NCBI RefSeq assembly: GCF_963675165.1
Contig: NC_087390.1
Span: 6,292,319-6,356,318, forward strand
From: Halichondria panicea
Lineage: Eukaryota > Porifera > Demospongiae > Suberitida > Halichondriidae
Length of the DNA stretch: 64,000 bases
Direction of reading: 5' to 3'
Shown piece by piece: positions 1 through 12,400 of the stretch. A program made the position numbers and the translations under genes. Under the pieces are notes generated by a model, which worked only from the letters and a program-made list of their open reading frames with translations, made no database searches and was not told where the DNA came from. Within the stretch, counting starts at the first letter, position 1. Every line of letters begins with the position of its first letter.

Positions 1-159
1 CCTCTATTTCACATAGTAACAGAGTGAAGTGAGCACCACATGAGATTTGGAGGGGGGAGGATTTAGGGAGTTTTACGAATTGTGGTGTTTCGGCTGAAGC
101 TGTTAGTCCATTGCCAAGTTGTCCGTACTTGCCAAAGCCCCAGCTATACACGGCCATCT

Positions 160-180
160 GTGGGTGTGTGTGTGTGTGGA

Positions 181-216
<36 letters not shown>

Positions 217-236
217 TGTGTGTGTGAGGGTGTGTG

Positions 237-268
<32 letters not shown>

Positions 269-305
269 GTGTGTGTGTGTGTGAGGGTGTGTGTGGTGTG
301 TGTGT
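160..305. repeat. TG microsatellite
   Basis: Long (TG)n tract with GTGAGG interruptions. Open frames across it (Val-Cys repeats) are low-complexity artefacts. No gene is seen in 1-488. Confidence 0.9.
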
Positions 306-488
306 GTACCTATAAAGTATTAACTAGTCTAAAAAAGTCTATAGAGAAAGTATACACAGACTCCACACAATAGAGCAACTCACCTACAACTTCAATTTTT
401 GCTGCAGAGGTAGCCCCTCCCCCCTTTTAAACAAAGTAAACAAACCACTGGATTGATTAAATAGCACCTGACTTGCCCCAGAGAAGTA

Positions 489-3400
489 ATGGCGACCTTA
501 CAAGCAGAGCGACCGTCCACTACACGCCATCCTCCCAGACCCAGTGCTCCTCCCAGAGCTGCCGTTAGTGTAACAGAAGTATCCACTGAAGAACTGATAG
601 CAACCAGACTAGCCCTGGGCCAGAGCTACTTCGATAAAGCCAAGCAGTGAGTTACATACAATCGTATCATACGTGTAGTACCACTGATACAATGTACACA
701 CTACAAGGAAGTATCTTACATGTAGCTATTACGATGTACAGGAGTACTCCTGCGATTGATATACCATAATTTATATGATAAAAAAAAGATAAAAAAAAAC
801 TACGTGTACGTATATGATTTAAGTAATTGACCCCACCCCCACCCCTCCCCCCAGATACATAGCGGATGCGCTTGGTGAGGATGAGAGTGGTTGTAGAATG
901 GAGGCGCTGGACTTGTACAACAAGAGCCTCACTTATCTACGGTCGGGTGTGGCCAGTCTCAGGACCAGTCTCGGAGATAGTCTCACCACAATGGCCCTCA
1001 ACGAACTCAAGGGAAAGATGGAGAGGTGTGTGTGTGGTGTGGGCGGTGTGTGTGGGTGGTGTGTGTGGGTGTGAGTTCTAGCAATTTCTTCATTTAATGT
1101 TCTGTGTGTATACACTCCACATACACAGAATGAAGAATTCAATAAAATCACGGATGGAAGTACTTTTGGAACAGGAGATTGAGGAGAGAGCGCAAACCAA
1201 AGCCAGCGCTGTAACCACCCAAACTGGTCAAACCGGTCAGACGAGTACAACTGCCGAGGCTAGCGGCAGTAGGGAGGAAACAAAGGCCGACATGTTGTTC
1301 AACACTGACAATGGTAACTAACACAGAAAGCTACGACCATGCAATGAGTAGCACTTTGATAGGTTAACAATATGGTGTGCTTAGATCAGTAATTTATTTC
1401 GTGCCCATTTACTGAAAAAAAGCGTGGGCTATAAGTGGGCGCTTTTTCCAAATCAGGCCTGTTTTCATAGCTATGTTTGAGAGGCCATAACTTGTGTTGC
1501 GAGTGTCTTTAGGTACTCATCTTGCACACACACCCTCACAGGTATAGCCCTATTTGAAGTGGACAGTCGTGATCATGTGAGACGGTACGAGGACGCAGAT
1601 GCTCTGAGTGTGTTCAAGTACCGAGAGAAGATTGAGGGACAGCCCCCTGCATTCCTGCAATGTGGGGGGTTCGTGTACCCCCTGGTGAGAGGGAAATCCC
1701 CCATCCTCAAGTCTGGGGAGAGGATGTACATGTTCCCTGAGCTGAGAGGAGAAGGTGAGTACTGTACTCCAGTACTGTACCTACATGTATATATACCACA
1801 CGGTACTGTTGGTGTTACAGTACTAGCTTTGTGTAGCTACGTGAGTGGTTGTTGGTTAGAGGTATGTGTGCCTCGAGGCGTAGCTAAAAGTAACTGTGTT
1901 GTATACTGTAGCAAGCTAAGTGGCTTGGCACTGAGTGTTGACTATAGCTAACTAATTAAGGGCCCAGTTTGCAACACTTATGAGTAGTTTTGTGTGTGCT
2001 GTGTTCACTTGTACATTGTAACTCAGCAAGCAATTAATTAGGGAGAGTCCCTGGCTAGCTTACAAGATGGGAGGGGCTATGGACATTAAAACAGCTGTAC
2101 ATATACGTATGTAGCTTACTGCGTGTGTGTATGAACCACCCACACAACATTAGCTATATCGTATTTACTGTATCATTTAGAGCACAACTCTACACCTGGT
2201 TGTAACTACGTTGTTGCACGTGCATGTTATTGTTGTTCCAGTGACTGAAGAGTCCAATTTTTTCATTTCACAATCGCAAGACTTTTTATGCCCAGTGTCT
2301 GATGTGCCATTGTACAGAATCGCTGTAGCAAAGCAGTTAGGCCCGTCAGTGGTGTAGTAGTCCTGTGGTGATACAAAGGTTTGATGATAGCCGCTCACAC
2401 TAGTTAGTATCACGCATACATTTCTAGCACTGTACAGAATGTATAATTGTTGGATTGGATTGTAAATACAGGAAACCAAACATACCGTAGCGTTCGTTGG
2501 TAGATAATTTGTGAAACACAGTGTTTTAGTTTGATCACCACCAACAGCCGAGAAGACACAGCTCTCTTTATTATTGTTGGATGTAATTAAGGCGCCGTTG
2601 CTCACTACTCCAACGCAGAGCACGAAGACTGCAATAATCAGCAAACCGATTAGTATCCCTTGAATGATCAGACAATTCCGTAGTCTGTTATTGTAACGAC
2701 CATTGTCTAGCTGTGGATAGGAAGAACCCGATAGCAGCTGATAGCTCTCCACTGATTGTGTGGACTGTACTGATACACCAGGCTCTAGATCTGCTTGTCT
2801 TGCTGCTTTGTGGCTCATTTCTGAATCTCTTTAGCTCATCTGTGTGGAGGTCTAACTTCAGCACATTCTTTGTGGCTGGGGTTTGACTCACCTTGTCCAT
2901 AATGAAAATGAAACTTTAAAACTGTTTAGGCTTTCACTGCAGGCAATTAGCAATCACTATTATTTCACTAAGGTTGCCCCTCTCCACACACACACACACG
3001 CCCACGCCACTTATGTCAGGATAGTGTGTTAAGTGTGTGTGCAGTATAGTGCTATACATTGACTACAAGAGTATATAATAGAGAAGAGAGTATCGAACGT
3101 AGGTATACTGTACATCAGATGTATGCGGAGTATAATGTGACTTCCTGTATCTGTCACAAGCTTGGAATTTGCACACTGACCAATCCAAGTGTGGGTGATG
3201 TAATCTACTTTCTAGTGTTGATTGGCTAGTGTTGTAGCAGCAATACATGTACATGCACGTAGCTTGATCGTTTGTTTCCTATAATGTTGTGGAGATGCCA
3301 CATTCACACACACAGCAATGAGCTAGCTGTCTGTGTAGCCCCTCCCACCTTGTGAGCTGGGGGAAACACCAGGGACTCCCCCTAATTATGTTTCCGTTAA

Positions 3401-6400
3401 TTGAGATGTATAGGTGTTCATTGTACACACTGTAATCTATTCATATTCTACTTAATCTGACATCTGGTTATAACTATATAGCATAGTCCAGTGCATGTTA
3501 CTAAAGAGGTGGGACTTGGGTCCGCTTCAATTTCACAATTGCAAGACTTTTCATTCCCAGAAGTTTTCTGTAGTGTGGCTGTAGCACGACAGCTGGAGCT
3601 AACACTGATGACCCTAGTGACCTCACAGCGGACGTCAGTGGTGTAGTAGTCCTGTTGGACAGTTAAATTACTAATTATGAGCACACAAATGAAAAAATAT
3701 TTAATTAAGCACTCTACTTTTATGTACGTTTTTACATTGAAATCAAGCCAAGTACAAAAGATTACGTACCTTAGCTATCGTTGATAGAGAGTTTGTGGTA
3801 CACGGTGAATTAGTGGCCTTTAACGTGACATTCCTTGAGAAGCGACAATTTGCTGTATCCTGGATACAGTTGAGGGTGGGGGGTGTTTCAACTGGGATTA
3901 TCTGGTGGCTAGCAGAGCTGTTGTTGTTGACAGGCCTGTTGTTGCCTAGCATCACTCCAACACTGAGCACTAGTACCAAGACTGCAGCAAACAGCAAAGC
4001 AATTATTATCCCTTGAATGATCAAGCAATTCCGTAGTCTATTAATACGACCATTGTCTAGCGGTAGATAGATAGCATCATTTATTCGTTGATAGCCATCA
4101 CCATTTATTCGTTGATAGTCATCACCAGACTGTACTCTTTCTACTTCAGGCTCAGCTTGTCTTTCTGCTCTGTAGCTCATCTCTGTCAAGGTCTAAAGGT
4201 CCCTTCAGCACATTCTTTGTGGCTGAGAAAACCATACAATTTTATAATGAAGCTTTAAAACTAGTTTTCATTTAATGTTTTACCCCCCCCCCTCCCTCCC
4301 TCCCCACACACACACACACATGCCACTTTGTTACGTATACGTTGTAGGAATGGTGTCTGTATAAATAGTGCTTACATCTTACATGCATTGGCTATAGTGT
4401 TGTATGAATACCTTACACGTTCACGTACGTAGCTTGATTCTCCTATAATGTTGTGGAGGTGCCCCACATACACACATAGCAGAGCTAGCTGTCTATGTAG
4501 CCCTTTGAGCTAGGGGAACACCAGGGACTCCCCCCTAATTAATTAGCCTGTATTGTGGTTAATACAGGTTTATTGTCTAATTGTACACACTATTAGACAA
4601 TAACTATTTTAACACACTATTTTAGGGCACATAGAATTCCATATGCTCTAAAATAGTGTGTACAATTAGACAATAAACCTGTATTAATTAGTTGAATGTG
4701 GCTAATGGCCGAACAGTAATCATGGTATAAGGTGAACAAAGAAAGTTACGAGTCCGGCTCAAATGTTATACAAAAACACAACATACCTTTTAAAAAAGAA
4801 GAATGGTTCTTTCCTACTTACTTACTTGACCTGACATTTGGTTATAACTAAATTGCACTGTCCACTGCATAATACTGTAGGAGTAGTCGATATCACTTCC
4901 ATCTCACAATAACAAAGGTTCTGATCCATCCCAGTATTATTGTACGGGGTGACTGTAGCACGGCAGCTGGCGTACGTCCCAGTAACCATAGTGACCTCAC
5001 AGCGGACGTCAGTGGTGTATCCCTGTTCGACATTAAAATGAGTACACTATGTTTTTAGGGTCCTAGAGTTGTCGTAATTGCTACACGTACAGTAGAGGCC
5101 AAAATAAAGTTTCTGTTTCGTTTGCGTAGTACTCTGCGTTTGTTTTGATTTCGTTGCACGCAAGCAAAACAATCGTTTTGGTGCATGTGTACTCAGGTGT
5201 GTTGACTTACACAACCCGCAGGCAATTAATTAATTAATTAAGGCAAGTGTTACATGCTGTGAGTGTAAACAACGTAACCACGACACCGCAGCGTAGTACA
5301 TGCGTGGGCGGAAACGGGCCTTCGTGTGCAATCTAGTCAGCTATCTACGGAAACGGAACAGAAACTTTATTTTGGCCTCCACTGTAGATTGGATTGTAAA
5401 TACTATATCATTTACTGGCTTGACCTTTAATGCAATTATATCACACTTGCCTTAACATTCGATGATAGAGAATTTGTTGTACACGATGCCTTACATTCGC
5501 CACTGGTTGTACGAGATGCCCAGAAGGGGCAATACGTAGCGTTACTGTAGCAGCTCGGAATGTGGATCGTGTCAGCTGGTATTACCACAGAGCTGTTAGT
5601 GTTGTTAGTGTTGTTAGTGTTGACAGGCAGAAGGAAGGTGGTGCTCAGTACACCTGCTACGATGACCAGTACTAGTACCAAGGTTGCAGCACTCACCACG
5701 AAAATTACGCAACTACGTCGTTTGTCACAACAGCCACCGCGGTTTGGCTGTGGTATCAGTGGTACGTTGGCTGGCTGTGGTCCGTTAGCTAGCTGTGGTC
5801 CGTTGGCTGGCTGTGGTCCATTGGCTGCATGTGGTCCGTTGGCTGCATGTGGTATGTTGGCTGCATGTGGTCCATTAGCTAGCTGTTGTACGTTGGCTGG
5901 CTGTTGTACGTTGGCTGCATGTGGTCCATTGGCTGCATGTGGTCCGTTGGCTGCATGTGGTCCATTAGCTAGCTGTTGTACGTTGGCTGGCTGTTGTACG
6001 TTGGCTGCATGTGGTCCATTGGCTGCATGTGGTCCATTGGCTGCATGTGGTCTGTTGGCTGCATGTGGTCCATTAGCTGCATGTGGTCCATTGGCTGCAT
6101 GTGGTACGTTGGCTGGCTGTTGTACGTTGGCTGCATGTGGTCTGTTGGCTGCATGTGGTCCATTAGCTGCATGTGGTCCATTAGCTGCATGTGGTCCATT
6201 AGCTAGCTGTTGTACTGGCTGTTGTACGTTGGCTGGCTGTTGTACGTTAGCTAGCTGTGGTACGTTGGCTGGCTGTGGAGGATTGAGAGCATTATAACCA
6301 GCTACTACCTGATAGTTGACTTGCTGATAGTTTTGTGCTTGTACTGGTAGTCTTAGAGCACCAAAAGATGCCATGTCTTTCACAATAGCTATATAGTTTT

Positions 6401-9400
6401 AACGTAGAGGTCAAATGCCTAAGATGCCATGTCTTTCACAATAGCTATATAGTTTTAACGTAGAGGTCAAATGCCTACTCAGCTGCATGGGAAACTACCT
6501 CCGGCTATATATAGTGAGTATTGCTTAATTCTGGCTTTCCATATTCCCATGCAGTCAAATATGTATTAGCAAGATTGAGTATAAATATGGTCAGTGTGCA
6601 AATTCCAAGCTTGTGACAGATACAGGAAGTCACGTTACTCTCTGCATACATCTGATGTACAGTATTCGTTGATAGTCATCACCATTTATCCTCTGATAGC
6701 CGTCACCAGACTGTACTCTTTCTACTTCAGGTTCTCCTTGTCTAGCTGCTCTGTAGCTCATCTCTGTGAGGGTCTAAACTTAAAATGTCCCATCAGCACA
6801 TTCTTTGTGGCTGAGAAAACCATACAATTTTTATAGTGAAGCTTTTAATTAAGATTAATGTTGACCTCACACACACACGTACGCGTGCGCCACTCATGTT
6901 TCGTACGTCAGGTGCATGTGTGTGTGTGTGTATAGTGCTTACATTGGCAGTGTTGTATTCATATACGTGTCACTTGTTTGGTTTCCTGTAATGTTGTTGT
7001 GTATTATTATCACACACACACACAGCAACGAGCTAGCTGTGTATGTAGCCCCTCCCACCTCAGGGACTCTCCCTAATTAATTCGCTTGCATTGCAAAGTT
7101 TATACATGTTCAGCCCAGTATACTATTGACTGTACACAATAATAATTATGTTCATGTGTGCTTGTGCACTATTTTTATGATTCATTACAGTTACACAAAT
7201 TGTCAATTTTGTCTAGCTTTCGATTGTACATGTACTTAAGTGACTGGACACCTGGTTATTTCTAAATTGCACTCTCCAGAGCATGGTGTAGATGTGTCGC
7301 TCGCGCTCAGCATATGACACTGACAATGCTTATCTCCACCATCGCTATCGCATAGAGTGGCTTTAGCACGTGCACGGCAGAATACATCGGTCTTGATCGT
7401 ACACTGAACGCTCGTGGTGTTGTAGCCCTGCAGTTTAAAGTAATAATTTATGAGTACACTGTGATCATACTTAGAGAGTTGGATTGCAAAATACCTCCTT
7501 TCTGAACAAAGCCAACTATACGTACGTATGTAGGTATATGAGAGATTGTAATAAAATTATCATACCTGAACATTCAGTGGTAGAGAATCTGTGTTACACG
7601 GAAAATTCGGAAAATTTGACCATCTTAGGAACCGACAAGATGTTGTGTTTTTGTGGCACTTATTGTGGAGCATTTCAGCCGGGATATGGTCGCCACTAGA
7701 ACTGTCGTTGTTGACAGAGCTGTTGTTGTTGTCAATGGAGTTGTTGTTATTGACAGTCAGCTGGGAGGTGCTTAGCACTGCTATTCCAGCACTGAGTACC
7801 AGGACCAAGAGTACAGTGATCACCACGGCAATTAGGTAATTACGTCGTTTGTGGTTTACACCATCACGCACCAACAGAGGTTCGTCTTCTTCTTCTCTTA
7901 CGTGGTCTTCTTCATTTATTCTTAGTTGCTCAGCTTCTGCCATTTCTAACTGTCTAGAGCTGTAGAGCTATAGAGGTCAAATGTCTCTAACGTACTCAGG
8001 GACTTGAAACTATACTATACTATACTTCAGGCTATTATGTAGTGTGAGTCTCATATATTGATGAGCCAGGGGAAACACCTGGGACTCCCACGAAAGTTAA
8101 TTTGCATTGACACCCATTGTGCGGGAAGTCACCTCATGTGCATGCATGTGCGTACTGCCTCCATACTACTATTAAACAGGGATTGAAATAACAGGTCTGC
8201 CATTTATAGTGCTCTATAGTTGTAATGTGCATGTATACTTGAATTGAAATTGTACATAGCCTTTTACGAGGTCTCATGGGGAAATTATATTTGTACTATA
8301 TTTGTACTGTGCAATGACATCATAGCTGTCCATTGTCGATCATGCAGTGACTGGTTATGTGACCATATGTGACTGGTTATTTGTGATGATATTCATAGCT
8401 GCTTAATTGTGTGTCAATGCAGTCAGTATAATTATATGCCGTATTTATTGGGTGTGAATTAACTGGCAACTGTGCAAGCACATATTTAAAATTAATTATT
8501 TAGCAGCACATGCAGTAACTTCAGAGCTAACATTATATAACATGCCTCTATCCTAATGTGCTACATGTGTTTTGTATAAGACAACTCCCTCAAATAGCAA
8601 TTCACTCCGGGCACCTAGTAACCACTATCCAGCACTTGTCATTGGTTATTAAAGTCTTGTTGTCCTTGGAGACAGCCTGCAGATTCAGATTAGCCTGGCA
8701 CCAGCACGTCACATTCATATCACCGATGTTGCCACTTCTTTGTAGAGTAGCATAAGCATGGATATACGAGTGGATAGAGTTATCTGCTTCGTATTCGCAA
8801 CGTATGTCCGTTGTGTAGTAACCCTGAATGCACGAAAGAACGATTATAAACCATCATAGAAGTAAGTGCACTCTGGTAGTAACTATAAGCTTCGAACTAC
8901 TTTGACTTAACTTTTACATAACTTACACTAATGTTATATGGGAAGGATGCCGTGGTACAAGTAAAGCCATTCGCTGTGCAGTTGGCCAAGTTTTGGTAGC
9001 AGCGATTGTAGGTAGCCATGGTATTGCTTGTAGCAATGGTAGCTGTTAGTGCTGTGACTACCAATGCTATCACTGCCACCATCACTGGGAGGAGATACTT
9101 GGACACTCGTTCCCTCAGCGATGAATCTTGGTTGTTGTTTCCATTGATCACTAACTTGCTTGTCTCATCAGTTCCCATCTTTACTATAGTAGTGTGTCTT
9201 GGAGTGGACCTTAATTTGTTAGCAGTTCTTTCACTCAGTATTTTCACTTCTCAGATATAAGTGTATTATGACTCGTGTAACTTACGTATTATATAGCCGT
9301 AAATTGCAGATTGTGTGAATTTTATAGTCTTCACTCAGACAAACCTTATGACCGGCCCGTAAAGGAAATTACTTACCTTCATTGTACGTACTCAGTGCAT

Positions 9401-12400
9401 GCACACATCCAAACAGGTGTGCCATGGTTGCCAGTTGCTAATTAAATTTACTGTAAAATAGACACAACTAAATACATATACACAATTAATCATTCTCTTG
9501 ATCTATCCTAGTAGCACCTTATATACATACTACAGTAAGTTCAGAGCTAGCATATACAACATGCCTCTATCCTAATGTGCTACAGTGTCACGGTTTTGTG
9601 TAAAACAACTCCCTCAAATAGCAATGTACTCCGGACACCTAGTGACCACTATCCAGCACTTGTCATTGGTTAGAGTTCTGTTGTACTTGGAGACAGCCCA
9701 CAGCTGCAGGGAAGCCTGGCACCAGCACTGCACATTTGCATGACCTCCCGTGCCACCTCTTTGTAGAACAGTTGAGACATGGGCATACGAGACATTATCG
9801 TTGACTGCTTCGTATTCGCAGCGTATGTCCGTATTGTAGTAATCCTGAATGCATAAAATTGACAAATAAAAATGATTATTGCTCAAAGTATGCACTCCGG
9901 TATAGTAACTATACGCTTTGAGTTTGCACTTTTATAATATATTACCGTATCCCTCGTGCGGCTACGCCTCGAGGCATAATTATGACTTACACTCATGTTA
10001 TAGTTGAAGGATGGTGTAATACAGCTACTGACATTGACTGTGCAGCTGGCCAAGTTTTGGTAGCAGCGTTTGTAGGTAGCCATGGTAATGCTTGTAGCAA
10101 CGGTAGCTGTTAGTGCTGTGACTACCAATGCTATCACTACCACCATCACTGGGAGGAGATACTTGGACACTCGTTCCCTCAGCGATGAATCTTGGTTGTT
10201 GTTTCCATTATTGATTAAGGGTGTTGTCTCATTAGTGCCCATCTTTACTAGTTAGTGTGTCTTGTAGCTTACGATCAGGCCTTGATTGTTAGCAGTTCTT
10301 CACTCAGTATTTGGTTTCACTATATTATTCACGACTCATGTGACTTTCTTGTAGTTTAAAGCCGTAATTGGAATTACTCATAGACATGTGTGGATATACT
10401 AATATATAGTTAGAGTAAAGTTTAGCGTATGGTACAAATCATGTGTTAAATGTATAGTTACTTAACAGGGCATCTGGTGATCACCAGGGTACAAGTTCCA
10501 GTGATACAGGACATTATCTTATGGCCTAATTTCTCAGGTTCAACCATATTGCAATGGCAGGAGATGTCATCAACATCTTTATGCAGTACTGCCGTCTTCA
10601 TATTCATATTGCACTTTGTATCGATGACACAGCGTACATCAGTTGTGTAGTAACCCTGACGATATTGTGTGTGTGGGGGGGGGGGGATTTTATATAGTAG
10701 TTCAGTTGTATTTTCAGTATATCTTTTTGCATGCAGCGTATAATTAATGGCTATATTTATAGTATCTCTCTGACTATACAAATACAATGCCTCCATTTGA
10801 TAAATAATCTTTGCTCTTCCAATAATAATTATACAGCTATATGCATGTATAATACATGCATGCATGCATACGTACGTAGTAGCTAGAGTACAGTATCCAC
10901 CTATAATTATATACCGTTGCATTAATGATGAGGTAGCTTGTGGCACAATTCATCCAATAGTCTAGTCCGCCACCCGGGGGGAATGAACAGCTGGCTGTCT
11001 CCTGGTGACAGCTCTCATACAATCTCCCGGGAGAGTTGATCCTCTCACTCATGCTGTTCATGGCACTCAGAAGGTGACTGGAAAGAGCTCCAAAGCTTAC
11101 AATCATAGCTAAAGTTGTCACAAATAGTATAACTGTTAGTGACGCTTGAATGATGTGACATTTGCTTCGCTTAAACTTGTTGTCACCATTATTTGGGAGT
11201 GGTGGGTTATTGCCAACTTCAGGCGCTTGTTGATAGCCACCTCTTGCTACTGCCGAGGCTCGGGGATGACAACTCTTGGAACATCCGGTTCTTCGTTTAC
11301 GATGAGGTTTGGGTTGTATAGAGGTCGTCTTTCAAGACTCATGTCAACTGTAGTATATATATATATACAGCTAGCTAGCTACTGTTAGGTTCATGCACTT
11401 TATATGATATTAATCATGTGGTTAGTGTGTACAGGGAAAGCACCATCTCACTGTTAGCTTTCATGTTGGGAACCCCTACACATGCGTAGGTCTAGCTGAA
11501 CACCTGTTGTCCTTGCATCAAAGTATAAAGTGCGTATGCGTGGGTACACGTACATTATTCTGACCAAGGTTATTCTTGTATACATGGACAAATTTGTAAT
11601 ATTATTAGTAGTATATTGCGTGTGCTTAATATATGTACAGTGCAACAACCAAAGAGAGTAGATTTTTTTTTATATTATTTTTTTTCACATTTTGTGGCAT
11701 ATCTTCTGAAGTAAAAGTGATATGATCTATTTGAGTGCAGGTACTGAAAGTTCAATTATTGGCGCTTCCATTGGACCACCACCTGTTACATCATATGACA
11801 TCATCACTATGAAATGGCTGTCTGAAGATGTGTACCTCCGAAAATATGTTAGGAATAGAAGTAGCTTATTTGTTTGAGTTAAGATCTGAAATTTATTGTG
11901 TATGTACCTGACTATATTGCTCATCTTTTGAGCTTCAACGGAAGTCTGGGCTGCTAGTAAGTTCTGAGAAATACTGAATTTTGTTGTTTTTTGGTGGCAA
12001 ATATGTTAGGAATACAACTTTTGATTTTATGCTAGTTAAGGTCTGATTTTTGAGGAGCATGTACTACAATAGCATAGAATTCATCTGTACTAACTTACAG
12101 GAGCTAGACAAGTCTCATCTTTGCTAGAGCGGCCCTTCTTGTCAAAAATGGTGATTTTGCTCCGTTTTGCTACTTTTGCTGACGTATGCAATGATATTCA
12201 TTGATTTGTGACATCACAAATCATCTTGTTGTTATTTGCTACATCCAAAGGTCATGTGATGTCTACCTGCAAATACACAGTTGGTGTTGGTCATTCTGTG
12301 TCACAGGGGCGTGGTAATTGAGCTTACTACGTAGCCAAATCGCCCCAAAAGTCATAAAAAGCACTGTTTTTGACAGGATGGGCCGCTCTAGCAAAGAAGA

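Noticed and set aside
82..373. Open frames of Val-Cys repeats
   Set aside because: They are translations of a TG microsatellite with no conserved sequence or splice context.
5760..6265. CRISPR-like regular repeats
   Set aside because: Units are directly adjacent without unique spacers, in a eukaryotic exon; this is a minisatellite.
5560..6297. Plus-strand 245-codon frame of LAACGP repeats
   Set aside because: It is the opposite strand of the 18-bp coding minisatellite. The minus frame has the membrane segment, Cys pairs and matching exon 2, so the plus frame is a shadow.
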